Assembly: GCA_049890035.1 (NCBI GenBank)
Contig: JBMHCG010000052.1
Location: forward strand, 95,090-159,089
Direction of reading: 5' to 3'
Length of the DNA stretch: 64,000 bases
Source of the DNA: UBA11891 sp049890035
GTDB lineage: Bacteria > Bacteroidota > Bacteroidia > Flavobacteriales > Flavobacteriaceae
Below the pieces are notes generated by a model. The model made no database searches. It was not told the DNA's origin and saw only the letters and a list, made by a program, of their open reading frames with translations. The stretch's first letter is position 1; every line of letters begins with the position of its first letter. Below, one piece after another: positions 9,601-18,109 of the stretch. The position numbers were made by a program, and so were the translations under genes.

Positions 9601-10115
9601 TCTATGGGATTAGCATATTTAGAATGCCCTTTGTGATTATGATGACCATGATGGGAATTATTTCTTTGTCCGGGATTGTTGTAAACAACGGTGTGGTATT
9701 GATTGATTATACGCAACTGCTGATCGCAAGACGAAAAGAGGCTTTGGGATTGCCTTTTGATCAATTACTCCCCCGATCGGAAGTACGCGAAGCCATTATC
9801 GGAGGGGGTGTTGCTCGTTTGCGTCCGGTACTGTTAACGGCCATCACTACCATCTTGGGGTTGATCCCACTGGCCACAGGACTCAATATTAATTTTTTCA
9901 GTTTGATGAGCGAATGGGATGCAAAAATATATGTGGGAGGTGACAACGTAATTTTTTGGGGGCCCTTAGCCTGGACCGTAATTTTTGGATTAACTTTTGC
10001 GACATTTTTGACTTTGGTTATCGTACCGGCTTGTTTCTTTTTAATCTATCGCCTTAAATTGCGAATTCAAGCATTCCGAAAGCCAGAAGAACTTAATACC
10101 TTAGCCGAGAATTAA
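6642..10115 (+). CDS. RND-family efflux transporter, inner membrane pump
   Basis: Proton-driven pump of the AcrB/MexF-like (HAE1) superfamily, 1157 aa. One membrane helix at residues 24 to 42 is followed by a periplasmic porter domain, a block of helices from about 345, a second porter domain and a second helix block near 950 to 1140. TM4 carries LGMLVDNGIVVIEN, keeping the first essential Asp, with Asn where many pumps have a second Asp. The protein is about 100 residues longer than AcrB. The extra length appears to lie partly around residues 510 to 570, where additional hydrophobic segments occur. Operon position gives the function; drug versus metabolite export is open. Confidence 0.92.
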   Translation: MKKSSKLKEFALSSWAIDHGTVMYVIIGLFFFLGISAYLNMPRENYPEINTNEVFVSSVFPGNTPEDMERLITDPLEEELKGVPNLKKITSSSLENFSLITVEFDENISKESAKIKVQDKIDNVVSSADWPTFNGAKVEPTAFEFSLSEEIPILNIGLSGDLPIEELKFYGELLQDRIEQMSEIKEVALRGVQDFEVEIAVDLMKINAATVSFDDIINAIRRENSTISAGNVVGDGLRRNIRVLGEIESPEDLSEMVIKNQNGTVYLGDVADIRFKEKEINSFARSSGKKALVLDVKKRSGKNLIKTVEKIRGTIYETIDSSFPSSIDVEISNDQSNTTKNIVSDLANNIVFGVLLVITVLMFFLGFRNALFVGFAIPMSMFMSFMILDFLGNTINTMVLFGLIMGLGMLVDNGIVVIENAYRLMEKEGMNAIEAAKKGIGEIAYPIIISTATTIAAFLPLGFWPGLMGEFMIFFPMTLSIVLGSSLFVAIFFNSVLVSRFMEVGDREMSQKGLWRLTFILGGLGLILLFNVGTLRAIGTLMILTTLLFWAYKLFIKRWARYFQNNTLVALENWYRGALTFALTGRKPYFFLFGTIGLLFSSFVILGLAAPKVEFFPDNQPQQIIIYSEYPEGTSINKTNGTAQQIEAAVLEVINHPKYMDGDINFMIDSNVAVVGAGAQNPETDRGGDQDMPHKAKITLTMTEFKFRRGLSSETMRMEIQQALKDRFPGIAISVEKTGAGPSAGYPVNIEISGEDYDQLIREAENMRTYLNLENIPGVEELKIDVNKSKPGLSVAIDRRKAGGLGVTAGQIGQQLRRALFGEKAGIYKQNGEDYDINVRFDEEERQNTDVLLDQYVVFRDQASGRIKEIPVSAVAKMENTTSFSAIKHKDLRRVVTLYSAVLAGYNANEVVDNIKQSLTGYTQLPKEVNYEFTGEIAEQETNMNFLTGALLSALGLILFLLVLQFNSISNPLIILLSIFLSFTGVLYGISIFRMPFVIMMTMMGIISLSGIVVNNGVVLIDYTQLLIARRKEALGLPFDQLLPRSEVREAIIGGGVARLRPVLLTAITTILGLIPLATGLNINFFSLMSEWDAKIYVGGDNVIFWGPLAWTVIFGLTFATFLTLVIVPACFFLIYRLKLRIQAFRKPEELNTLAEN

Positions 10116-10123
10116 ATCGCACT

Positions 10124-11878
10124 ATGCTTCGAACTGATACTTGTGGATCCCTTGATATTGCCTCCGCTGGCAAGCGTGTTACACTTTCCGGATGGGTCCA
10201 AAAAACACGGAACAAAGGCTTTATGCTATGGGTTGATTTGCGTGACCGTTACGGCATTACTCAAATCATTTTTGACGAAGAACGAACCCCTCAAAGTGTA
10301 TTCGAACAAGCACAAACACTGGGTCGTGAATTTGTAATCCAAATTGAAGGTGAAGTCATTGAAAGGGAATCCAAGAATCCAAACATGGCAACAGGCGAAA
10401 TTGAAATCTTAGCCCACCAGTTGATTCTTCTTAATGCAGCAACGACACCTCCATTTACTATCGAAAATGAAACGGATGGTGGTGAAGAACTACGCATGCA
10501 ATATCGGTATCTCGATATTCGAAGAGCTCCTGTACGCGACAATTTGATTTTTCGTCATAATGTAGCCTTGGTCGTTCGTAATTACCTTTCTCAAAACGGA
10601 TTTATCGAAGTTGAAACCCCCTATCTGATTAAATCTACGCCCGAAGGAGCGCGGGATTTTGTAGTGCCTTCACGCCTGCATCATGGTGAATTTTATGCCC
10701 TTCCACAGTCTCCTCAAACCTTTAAGCAACTATTGATGGTAGGCGGGATGGATAAGTATTTTCAAATCGTTAAATGTTTTCGAGACGAAGATCTACGCGC
10801 TGACCGGCAACCCGAATTCACCCAAATTGATTGCGAACTTGCCTTTGTGGATCAAGAAGACATTCTCAATCAATTTGAAGGACTAACCCAACACCTACTA
10901 AAAGAATTGCGTGGGATCACTGTAGGGCCATTTCCACGAATGACCTACGATGAAGCCATGCGACGCTTTGGAAACGACAAACCTGATATCCGTTTTGGCA
11001 TGGAATTCACCGAATTAAACCCCCATGCACAGGGAAAAGGGTTTGGTGTTTTTGACAGTCAAGAATTGGTTGTTGGAATAGCCGTTGAGGGAGCTGCCGA
11101 GTACACACGCAAACAAATTGACAACTTAATCGATTGGGTCAAACGCCCCCAGGTTGGTGCGCTCGGCTTGGTTTGGGTAAAATGCCTTTCCGACGGAAGT
11201 TTCAAATCCTCAGTAGATAAATTTTTCAGCCAGAATGATCTGAAAGTGTGGAGCGAAGCCTGTAAGGCTCAAGCGGGCGATTTGATACTGGTCATGGCGG
11301 GGCCAGCGAACCGGACCCGAACCCAACTCAGTGCATTGCGCATGGAATTGGCAGAGCAACTGGAACTGAGAGACCCCAATATTTTTGCACCGCTTTGGAT
11401 TACAGACTTTCCCCTCTTGGAATGGGATGAAGAAAGCAGACGCTATCACGCCATGCACCACCCTTTTACAGCACCCAAACCCGAACATCTGAAGTTATTG
11501 GGTAGTGACCCCAGTCAAGTGAAAGCCAATGCTTATGACTTGGTTCTTAATGGAAACGAAATTGGGGGTGGTTCCATTCGTATACACGACTCCAGACTCC
11601 AACAGAAAATGTTTGATTTATTGGGATTTACACCAGAAGAAGCACAAACACAATTTGGTTTCTTGATGGACGCTTTCCAATACGGTGCACCCCCTCACGG
11701 TGGCATTGCTTTAGGGCTGGACCGATTGGTTGCCCTTTTGGGAGGTAAAGAAACCATTCGAGACTTTATCGCTTTTCCAAAAAATAATAGCGGACGTGAT
11801 TTGATGATTGATGCCCCAACGACTATTGCCAAAGAGCAATTGGATGAATTGGCATTGAGCATACGCCCAGAAACCTAA
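10124..11878 (+). CDS. aspS: Aspartyl-tRNA synthetase
   Basis: Charges tRNA-Asp with aspartate. The 584 aa protein has the N-terminal OB-fold anticodon-binding domain (SGWVQKTRNKGFMLWVDLRD), class II motif 2 (FRDEDLRADRQPEFTQID), the bacterial insertion (GAD) domain and motif 3 (GIALGLDRLVALL). The length is that of bacterial AspRS. It begins eight bases after the RND pump stop with no recognisable promoter between, so an essential gene appears to be read from the efflux operon or from a promoter inside the pump gene. A small membrane protein gene follows after five bases. Confidence 0.97.
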   Translation: MLRTDTCGSLDIASAGKRVTLSGWVQKTRNKGFMLWVDLRDRYGITQIIFDEERTPQSVFEQAQTLGREFVIQIEGEVIERESKNPNMATGEIEILAHQLILLNAATTPPFTIENETDGGEELRMQYRYLDIRRAPVRDNLIFRHNVALVVRNYLSQNGFIEVETPYLIKSTPEGARDFVVPSRLHHGEFYALPQSPQTFKQLLMVGGMDKYFQIVKCFRDEDLRADRQPEFTQIDCELAFVDQEDILNQFEGLTQHLLKELRGITVGPFPRMTYDEAMRRFGNDKPDIRFGMEFTELNPHAQGKGFGVFDSQELVVGIAVEGAAEYTRKQIDNLIDWVKRPQVGALGLVWVKCLSDGSFKSSVDKFFSQNDLKVWSEACKAQAGDLILVMAGPANRTRTQLSALRMELAEQLELRDPNIFAPLWITDFPLLEWDEESRRYHAMHHPFTAPKPEHLKLLGSDPSQVKANAYDLVLNGNEIGGGSIRIHDSRLQQKMFDLLGFTPEEAQTQFGFLMDAFQYGAPPHGGIALGLDRLVALLGGKETIRDFIAFPKNNSGRDLMIDAPTTIAKEQLDELALSIRPET

Positions 11879-11883
11879 ACATT

Positions 11884-12141
11884 ATGCGCTACCTGCTTTG
11901 GATACTTTTTTTAAGCTGGACAGGAGGCATTCTTTGGGGCTTCTATACACGAACCCAAGACTATGCCCTTGGGGAAAAAATCATTGGCTTTTCTGTCTTT
12001 GGTGCTGTATTGCTCTACCTGCCTTTATTTCTATACTACCGTTGGAAGGGCAAATCTTTGAGCGACTATACCTTAACCCGAGAAAACATAGAAAAAATGC
12101 AGACCAAAAAAAATCAGGATTCCCTAAAGAAAAACCGCTAG
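11884..12141 (+). CDS. Small two-helix membrane protein, unknown function
   Basis: An 85 aa protein with two hydrophobic segments (about residues 3 to 20 and 33 to 52) and a strongly basic, lysine-rich tail ending in KKNR. It begins five bases after aspS, so it should be co-transcribed. I do not recognise a named family. An overlapping frame (11,898 to 12,161) also codes openly, but it starts later and lacks a membrane-protein pattern, so this frame is preferred. Confidence 0.65.
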   Translation: MRYLLWILFLSWTGGILWGFYTRTQDYALGEKIIGFSVFGAVLLYLPLFLYYRWKGKSLSDYTLTRENIEKMQTKKNQDSLKKNR

Positions 12142-12187
12142 TCCTCAATTTATTGGCGTAACTTCGGCAAAATTATTAATACAATAT

Positions 12188-12379
12188 ATGACTGGTACAG
12201 TTAAGTTTTTTAATGAATCCAAAGGGTTTGGTTTCATTACGGACGATGCCTCGGGAACCGATGTCTTTGTCCATGTTACAGCTCTTGACGGGCTGACACT
12301 CCAAGAGGGTGACAAAGTTGAATATGTAGAAGAAGAAGGAAGAAAAGGGAAGCAAGCTTCCCAGATCAAGCTTTTATAA
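12188..12379 (+). CDS. Cold-shock domain protein
   Basis: A 63 aa single-domain cold-shock protein that binds single-stranded RNA/DNA. It starts MTGTVKFFNESKGFGFI and carries both RNA-binding motifs, KGFGFI (RNP1) and VFVHVTAL (RNP2), and the usual ending with VEYVEEEG. An intrinsic terminator follows directly. It is a stand-alone gene between the aspS unit and tadA. Confidence 0.95.
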   Translation: MTGTVKFFNESKGFGFITDDASGTDVFVHVTALDGLTLQEGDKVEYVEEEGRKGKQASQIKLL

Positions 12380-12394
12380 TATATGTAAAACGGG

Positions 12395-12421
12395 AAAAGC
12401 GCCTTTAGGGCGCTTTTTTTT
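12395..12421 (+). terminator. Rho-independent terminator between csp and tadA
   Basis: Inverted repeat AGCGCC (12,398 to 12,403) and GGCGCT (12,409 to 12,414), extended by three A-T pairs, with a five-base loop and a T run on the plus strand and an A run on the other side. It ends the cold-shock transcript and, because of the flanking A and T runs, could also stop tadA transcription from the opposite strand. Confidence 0.85.
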
Positions 12422-12863
12422 ATCCTCTTTTCCCAGCAAAAAACTGATGCAACAGGGTCTCAGACTCTTTGGCAAGTACCCCTTGCGTTAACAGAGTCTT
12501 TGGATGTAAGGACACTTTTTGAGTCAAAAACCCCTTTTGAGGATCAGCTGCACCAAAAACAATCCGTTCCAATTGACTCCAAAACAATGCTCCCGCACAC
12601 ATCACGCAAGGTTCCAGTGTAACATACAAAGTACAATTCTTAAGATACTTACCGTTTAAAAAATGAGCTGCTGAGGTAATGGCTTGCATTTCCGCATGGG
12701 CCGTTACGTCATTTAACTGTTCTGTCAAATTATGAGCTCTTGCGATTACTTGTTGCTGAACTACCACAACGGCTCCTACAGGAACTTCATCTTTTTCCAG
12801 GGCCTTTTCGGCTTCCACCAGAGCCTGTTTCATAAAATACATATCGTCAAGTAGCAATTCCAT
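12420..12863 (-). CDS. tadA: tRNA-specific adenosine deaminase (TadA-type)
   Basis: Zinc enzyme that converts A34 to inosine in tRNA-Arg, in the cytidine-deaminase fold. It has the catalytic TAHAEMQAI (zinc His and proton-shuttle Glu) and PCVMCAGAL (two zinc Cys). The ATG at 12,863 gives 147 aa, the normal length; a longer in-frame start at 12,893 would run into the dxs promoter. The stop codon lies in the shared terminator. Other deaminases of this family (guanine deaminase) are possible but less likely given the AHAEM/PCVMC context. Confidence 0.9.
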   Translation of the reverse strand: MELLLDDMYFMKQALVEAEKALEKDEVPVGAVVVVQQQVIARAHNLTEQLNDVTAHAEMQAITSAAHFLNGKYLKNCTLYVTLEPCVMCAGALFWSQLERIVFGAADPQKGFLTQKVSLHPKTLLTQGVLAKESETLLHQFFAGKRG

Positions 12864-12880
12864 CGTGTAAAAGTACAATT

Positions 12881-12913
12881 TTGTCTGGTCCACCCGAGGA
12901 TATCCTATCTTTG
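12881..12913 (+). promoter_or_regulatory. Promoter of dxs, very close to the start codon
   Basis: TTG at 12,881 to 12,883, 22 bases, then TATCTTTG at 12,906 to 12,913. The -7 box ends only four bases before the dxs ATG, so the transcript may be leaderless or nearly so. The element lies within the short gap to the divergent tadA. Confidence 0.55.
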
Positions 12914-12917
12914 TGTC

Positions 12918-14675
12918 ATGTGGCTTGAAAATATTGCATCCCCCACCGATCTAAAAACACTTTCACTGAAAGATTTGGCGGTTCTTTGTCAGGAGTTACG
13001 TCAGCGAATCATAACTGTAGTCGCCCAAAATGAAGGCCACTTAGGATCCAGCTTAGGTACGGTCGAATTGACCGTAGCACTTCACAAACATTTTGACAGT
13101 CCGCAGGATAAAATCATATGGGATGTAGGGCACCAAGCCTATAGTCATAAATTATTAACCGGTCGCAATACGGACTTTGAAACCAATCGTCAATGGGGGG
13201 GTATTAGTGGCTTCCCTTCTCGTTCAGAGAGTCCTCACGATGCTTTTGGAACGGGTCATGCAGGCACCTCAATCTCAGCTGCACTTGGGATGGCACTATC
13301 GGCTCAACTTCTAGAAAAGAACGAACCACATTACATTGCCGTTATAGGTGATGCCTCCATTGCCAGCGGCATGGCATTTGAAGCATTGAACCATCTAGGA
13401 ACCACCCAAACCAATGTGCTGGTGATTCTTAATGATAACGCACAAAGCATTGATTCCAGTGTAGGGGCACTTAAATCATCGTTTGAAAGCATGAAGGCCA
13501 AGACACACGTTCCTAGCAATCTCTTTCAAGCACTTCAAATCCCATACCACGGCCCCATTGATGGTCACAATCTATCCACTTTGCTCAACGAACTGGAAAA
13601 ATTAAAACGCCAAAAAGGGCCGCGTTTGCTTCATGTGGTGACCACCAAAGGCAAAGGGTTGTCCGAGGCTGAAAAGGATCAAGTCCGTTATCATGCGCCC
13701 GGTAAATTTGACCCACATACTGGAAAAATCAACAAAACCTCAACAGAGAAAAAAATCAAGTATCAAGATGTTGTGGGGCAGTGCTTGACTGATTTAGCCT
13801 GTCAAAATGATAAAATCGTTGCGATTACCCCTGCCATGGTCACGGGTAGTGGATTGACTGACTTTTTCCAACGTTTCCCGCATCGAAGTTTTGACGTTGG
13901 CATCGCAGAGCAACATGCCGTAACCCTCGCAGCAGGAATGGCAGTGGCAGGCCTACAGCCCTTTTGTGTTATCTATTCGACTTTTTTACAGCGTGCCTAT
14001 GACCAAATCATTCACGATGTAGCCCTACAAAAACTACCTGTCGTTTTTTGTGTGGATCGTGCTGGACTGGTAGGACATGATGGCCCAACACATCACGGTG
14101 TGTTTGATATTGCTTTTTTACGTACCCTTCCAAATATCACACTCATAGCCCCGTCCGATACGAACACCTTGCGCCATGCTTTGTTCACTTCCCAACAAAA
14201 GTCGGAAGGTCCTGTAGCTATTCGATACCCCAGGGGATTTGTTCATGAAACCCTTGCAGAGGTGTCTTATAGAGAATTGGCTTGGGGGAAAAGTAGACTC
14301 TTGCAGAAAGGGAAACGATTTGCACTCGTCAGTGTTGGTCCCCTCAAAAACCTTTGCCAAAAAGCCCTCTCTGGTTTAGAAAACAATAAAGATTGGACAC
14401 ATTGTGATCTCCTTTTTATCAAGCCTTTGGATGAAGAACTAATGACTCAACTTTGTAAAGAACACGAACACATTGTTGTTGTAGAGGATGGCGTCCGTAT
14501 GGGAGGAGCGGGTTCTGCTTTGCAAGAATGGGCTCAAAAAAAGGGACTGCAATCACCGATTCATTCCTTGGGAATCGGCGATGCTTTTGTGGCTCACGGA
14601 GCAATGGATCAATTACAAAAAGACCAGGGCTTGGATCTGGATCATTTGACTGCCCAACTGCAGCAATTCTTCTAA
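12918..14675 (+). CDS. dxs: 1-deoxy-D-xylulose-5-phosphate synthase
   Basis: Thiamine-diphosphate enzyme that joins pyruvate and glyceraldehyde 3-phosphate, the first step of the MEP isoprenoid pathway. At 585 aa it is shorter than the usual 620 to 640. It keeps the key parts: HLGSSLGTVELTVALH near the N-terminus, the ThDP motif starting at VIGDASIASGM and ending in NDN, the catalytic Glu in DVGIAEQHAVTLAAGMA, and DRAGLVGHDGPTHHG. The missing residues seem to come from the N-terminus and the inter-domain linker. It supplies precursors used by the prenyl synthase and lycopene cyclase genes earlier in the window, and needs the thiamine cofactor handled by thiL. Confidence 0.95.
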   Translation: MWLENIASPTDLKTLSLKDLAVLCQELRQRIITVVAQNEGHLGSSLGTVELTVALHKHFDSPQDKIIWDVGHQAYSHKLLTGRNTDFETNRQWGGISGFPSRSESPHDAFGTGHAGTSISAALGMALSAQLLEKNEPHYIAVIGDASIASGMAFEALNHLGTTQTNVLVILNDNAQSIDSSVGALKSSFESMKAKTHVPSNLFQALQIPYHGPIDGHNLSTLLNELEKLKRQKGPRLLHVVTTKGKGLSEAEKDQVRYHAPGKFDPHTGKINKTSTEKKIKYQDVVGQCLTDLACQNDKIVAITPAMVTGSGLTDFFQRFPHRSFDVGIAEQHAVTLAAGMAVAGLQPFCVIYSTFLQRAYDQIIHDVALQKLPVVFCVDRAGLVGHDGPTHHGVFDIAFLRTLPNITLIAPSDTNTLRHALFTSQQKSEGPVAIRYPRGFVHETLAEVSYRELAWGKSRLLQKGKRFALVSVGPLKNLCQKALSGLENNKDWTHCDLLFIKPLDEELMTQLCKEHEHIVVVEDGVRMGGAGSALQEWAQKKGLQSPIHSLGIGDAFVAHGAMDQLQKDQGLDLDHLTAQLQQFF

Positions 14676-14739
14676 AAAGGGAGGGGCGAATGAACCCATT
14701 TCCCCAGAGAAAAGTTTATTTTAGAAGAAAATTGATACC

Positions 14740-17553
14740 ATGGCTACGTCCAAACGACTTTTCCTACTTGACGCCTACGCACTCATCTTTAGAGGGTATT
14801 ATGCCTTTATCAAAAATCCTCGTATCAACTCCAAAGGAATGGATACATCGGCGATCATGGGGTTTATGAATTCTTTATTGGATGTCATTAAACGGGAGCG
14901 ACCCGATCATCTGGCCGTTTGTTTTGACAAAGGCGGATCCCACAGCCGCACAGAATTGTTTACGGATTACAAAGCCAATCGAGACGAAACACCCGAAGCC
15001 ATTAAAATTGCCGTTCCTTACATTCAACAATTGTTAAAGGCAATGCATATTCCGGTTATAGAAAAAGAAGGTTTTGAAGCGGATGACATCATTGGAACCC
15101 TTGCCAAGCAAGCCGAAAAAGAAGGTTTCGAGACCTATATGGTCACTCCAGATAAAGACTTTGCGCAACTGGTTTCAGAGTGTATTTTTATGTACCGCCC
15201 AGCGCGAATGGGTAACGGCATCGAAATATGGGGTATCCCAGAGGTTCAAGAAAAATTTGAAGTGGAACGTCCTGAACAAGTCATTGATTACCTCGGCATG
15301 ATGGGAGACGCTGTTGACAATATCCCTGGCCTGCCTGGGGTTGGTGATAAAACGGCTAAAAAGTTCTTGAAGGAATTTGGTAGTATGGAAGCCTTACTGG
15401 ACAACACAGATCAACTGAAAGGGAAACTCAAAGAAAAAATAGAAGCCAATAAGGAATTGGGGCTTTTATCTAAAGAATTGGCTACCATTTTATTGGATGT
15501 TCCTGTTCAATTTGATGCAACAGCCTTCCGCTTATCGGAACCCAATGCAGAAGCCGTTGGTCAGTTATTCGAAGAACTCGAATTCCGTCGCATGCAAGAA
15601 AATTTCAATAAGATTTTTTCTGATGACCCTACGGTAGTGGACAGCCCTCCCCCAAAAAGTACTACAAAACAACCTGTCCAAACAGCGGATTTCGATCTTT
15701 TTAATCAACCGGGAGCAGGCACAGAAAATGCTGCCTCGAAGACATCCATTGCAGCTGTCGATCACTGGTATCAAACGATCGATAGTCCTGCAGGGTATGA
15801 TTTTTTGCTTCAGAAACTTCTGCAACAAGAAAGTGTTTGTTTCGATACTGAAACAACCGGATTGGATGCCCTTCAGGCCGAGCTCGTGGGGATTGCCTTT
15901 TGCTGGGAAAAGGGGAAGGGGTATTATCTGGCACTCCCCGAATATTTTGAGGCCTGCAAAGCAATAGTAAAACTATTTGAGCCTTTTTTTAACAGTTCAA
16001 AAATTGAAAAAATTGGTCACAATCTGAAATATGACATCAAGGTATTGCGCAAGTATGCTATTCAAGTTCAGTCGCCAATTTATGATACTATGATTGCTCA
16101 CTATTTGATCAATCCTGACATGCGTCACAATATGGATGTGTTAGCGGAAACCTATTTGAATTATTCCCCGCAATCTATTACAGAATTGATTGGGAAAAAA
16201 GGGAAAAATCAATTGTCCATGCGACAAGTTCCTGTAGCGCAACAAACTGAGTATGCCGTAGAGGACGCCGATGTGACCCTCCAGTTAAAGAAATATTTTA
16301 CCAAAGAATTGGCCAGTGGGGGTACTCAAGAACTTTTTGATACTGTAGAATTGCCATTGGTTGCTGTGCTAACGGATATGGAAGCTGCAGGAATCGCATT
16401 GGATACTCCCTTTTTACATGATTTATCGGTGCAACTCCAAAGGGATATTGATACACTCGAAAAAGGAATTTACCAACAAGCTGGAGAAACCTTCAATTTG
16501 GCATCACCGAAACAATTGGGACCTATTTTATTCGATAAACTAAAGTTAGTTGACAAACCAAAAAAAACAAAAACAGGTCAATATTCTACTGCAGAAGACG
16601 TGCTGTCTTATTTGGCCAAAGACCACCCGATCGTCGCTGATATTTTGGAATGGCGTTCTTTACAAAAACTGCAAAGCACTTATGTGACAGCATTACCCCA
16701 GGAGATCAATCCCAAAACCGGGCGGGTACATACCGTTTACAATCAGGCGGTTGCGGCTACGGGTCGCTTGAGTAGTAACAACCCCAATTTGCAAAACATT
16801 CCCATCCGTACTCCAAGAGGGCAAGAAGTCCGCAAAGCATTCATTGCCAAAGATGAAAATCATGTGCTGCTTGCGGCAGATTACTCACAAATTGAGCTCC
16901 GTATCATTGCTGCTTTGAGTAAAGACCCGGCTATGGTTGCTGCTTTTCAAGAGGGACAAGATATCCATACGGCAACCGCGGCTCGTGTTTTTGGAATCGA
17001 TCCATCCCATGTGACCCGCGCCCAACGAAGCCAAGCCAAAACAGTCAATTTTGGCATTGTCTATGGTGTCTCTGCTTTTGGCCTCAGTCAACAAACTGAT
17101 TTGAACCGCACCGAAGCCAAAGAGTTGATTGACACTTACTATGCCAGTTATCCCCAATTACGTGCCTACATGAGTGATCAAGTCGATTTTGCAAGAGAAC
17201 ACGGCTATGTGACCACGGTTCTGGGACGTCGCCGGTATCTGAAAGACATCAATTCTCAAAATGCTGTGGTTCGGGGTGCGGCAGAACGCAACGCCGTAAA
17301 TGCACCGATTCAAGGCAGTGCTGCTGATATCATTAAATTGGCTATGATCCGTCTACACCAACGCATCCAAAACGAAAACTGGAGAGCCAAAATGCTTTTG
17401 CAAGTTCACGATGAATTGGTTTTTGAAGTGCCCAAAAGTGAATTGGATGCCTTTCAGTTAGTTGTCAAGAAAGAAATGGAATCTGCCTTTGGTCTAGAAG
17501 TTCCGCTGGTAGTTGATCTCGGTGTGGGGAGAAATTGGTTAGAAGCCCACTAA
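14740..17553 (+). CDS. polA: DNA polymerase I
   Basis: Repair and Okazaki-fragment polymerase, 937 aa. The order is an N-terminal 5' nuclease (residues 1 to about 290; FLLDAYALIFRGYYA, ADDIIGTLA, LPGVGDKTAKKFL), a 3'-5' proofreading domain (about 335 to 510; CFDTETTGLDA, HNLKYDIKVL and EYAVEDADVT keep the metal-binding acidic residues) and the polymerase domain (AADYSQIELRI, QAKTVNFGIVYG, LQVHDELVFEV). All catalytic residues seen are intact, so proofreading is likely active. It starts 65 bases after dxs; a weak TATTTTAG box lies in the gap. Confidence 0.97.
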   Translation: MATSKRLFLLDAYALIFRGYYAFIKNPRINSKGMDTSAIMGFMNSLLDVIKRERPDHLAVCFDKGGSHSRTELFTDYKANRDETPEAIKIAVPYIQQLLKAMHIPVIEKEGFEADDIIGTLAKQAEKEGFETYMVTPDKDFAQLVSECIFMYRPARMGNGIEIWGIPEVQEKFEVERPEQVIDYLGMMGDAVDNIPGLPGVGDKTAKKFLKEFGSMEALLDNTDQLKGKLKEKIEANKELGLLSKELATILLDVPVQFDATAFRLSEPNAEAVGQLFEELEFRRMQENFNKIFSDDPTVVDSPPPKSTTKQPVQTADFDLFNQPGAGTENAASKTSIAAVDHWYQTIDSPAGYDFLLQKLLQQESVCFDTETTGLDALQAELVGIAFCWEKGKGYYLALPEYFEACKAIVKLFEPFFNSSKIEKIGHNLKYDIKVLRKYAIQVQSPIYDTMIAHYLINPDMRHNMDVLAETYLNYSPQSITELIGKKGKNQLSMRQVPVAQQTEYAVEDADVTLQLKKYFTKELASGGTQELFDTVELPLVAVLTDMEAAGIALDTPFLHDLSVQLQRDIDTLEKGIYQQAGETFNLASPKQLGPILFDKLKLVDKPKKTKTGQYSTAEDVLSYLAKDHPIVADILEWRSLQKLQSTYVTALPQEINPKTGRVHTVYNQAVAATGRLSSNNPNLQNIPIRTPRGQEVRKAFIAKDENHVLLAADYSQIELRIIAALSKDPAMVAAFQEGQDIHTATAARVFGIDPSHVTRAQRSQAKTVNFGIVYGVSAFGLSQQTDLNRTEAKELIDTYYASYPQLRAYMSDQVDFAREHGYVTTVLGRRRYLKDINSQNAVVRGAAERNAVNAPIQGSAADIIKLAMIRLHQRIQNENWRAKMLLQVHDELVFEVPKSELDAFQLVVKKEMESAFGLEVPLVVDLGVGRNWLEAH

Positions 17554-17598
17554 CAATTTTTCAAAAATACCTAGCTTACTAAGACCCCATTTTTTCCA

Positions 17599-18105
17599 AT
17601 GAAAAAAAAACTTTTCATTTTCTACTGCCTCTTTTCGTCAATCGGACTTGCACAAGAAATTACCCTATTCAATACTGGGCTTTACTATCACTATTACGAA
17701 GATGATAAACGCATTCCGTTAAAAGAGCTTACCAAACGAATGCAAAAAGACTCTTTAACGGCTCTGCATTGGAAAAAAGCACAAATAAAAAAAGTGTTCA
17801 TCAATGGAATTATTGTAACGGAGATTGGTTTGCTCATTTACCAATCCAATCACAGTGACAGTATCTCTGAAAAGCAAGCTAAATTCATTTTTAATGCCTT
17901 TTACTTTACCCTTTTTTCAACCTTATGGCTTTCGATTTCAAGACAAAAATCAAAACGAAGGGCTATTCTCCGATACAACAGGCTTTTGGATAGCAAAAAA
18001 GATCAGCAAAGAAAGGTCCGGTTCAAACTACAACCCATCCTTATGCAGCCTCGGCACTCGAACAAACTGTTCGTTAGTGGTTTGGGAATGCAATTCGATT
18101 TTTGA
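17599..18105 (+). CDS. Hypothetical membrane-associated protein
   Basis: A 168 aa protein with a cleavable signal peptide (MKKKLFIFYCLFSSIGLAQ) and two further hydrophobic stretches at about residues 58 to 72 and 90 to 113, followed by a very basic C-terminal part ending in FVSGLGMQFDF, which resembles an outer-membrane beta-strand ending. I do not recognise the family. It lies between polA and the convergent AraC gene (4-base gap) and may use polA transcription. Confidence 0.6.
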   Translation: MKKKLFIFYCLFSSIGLAQEITLFNTGLYYHYYEDDKRIPLKELTKRMQKDSLTALHWKKAQIKKVFINGIIVTEIGLLIYQSNHSDSISEKQAKFIFNAFYFTLFSTLWLSISRQKSKRRAILRYNRLLDSKKDQQRKVRFKLQPILMQPRHSNKLFVSGLGMQFDF

Positions 18106-18109
18106 TGCC

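Noticed and set aside
11898..12161. Alternative 87-codon frame overlapping the small membrane protein gene after aspS
   Set aside because: Starts later, lacks a clean membrane-helix pattern and is not positioned for coupling to aspS as well as the other frame.
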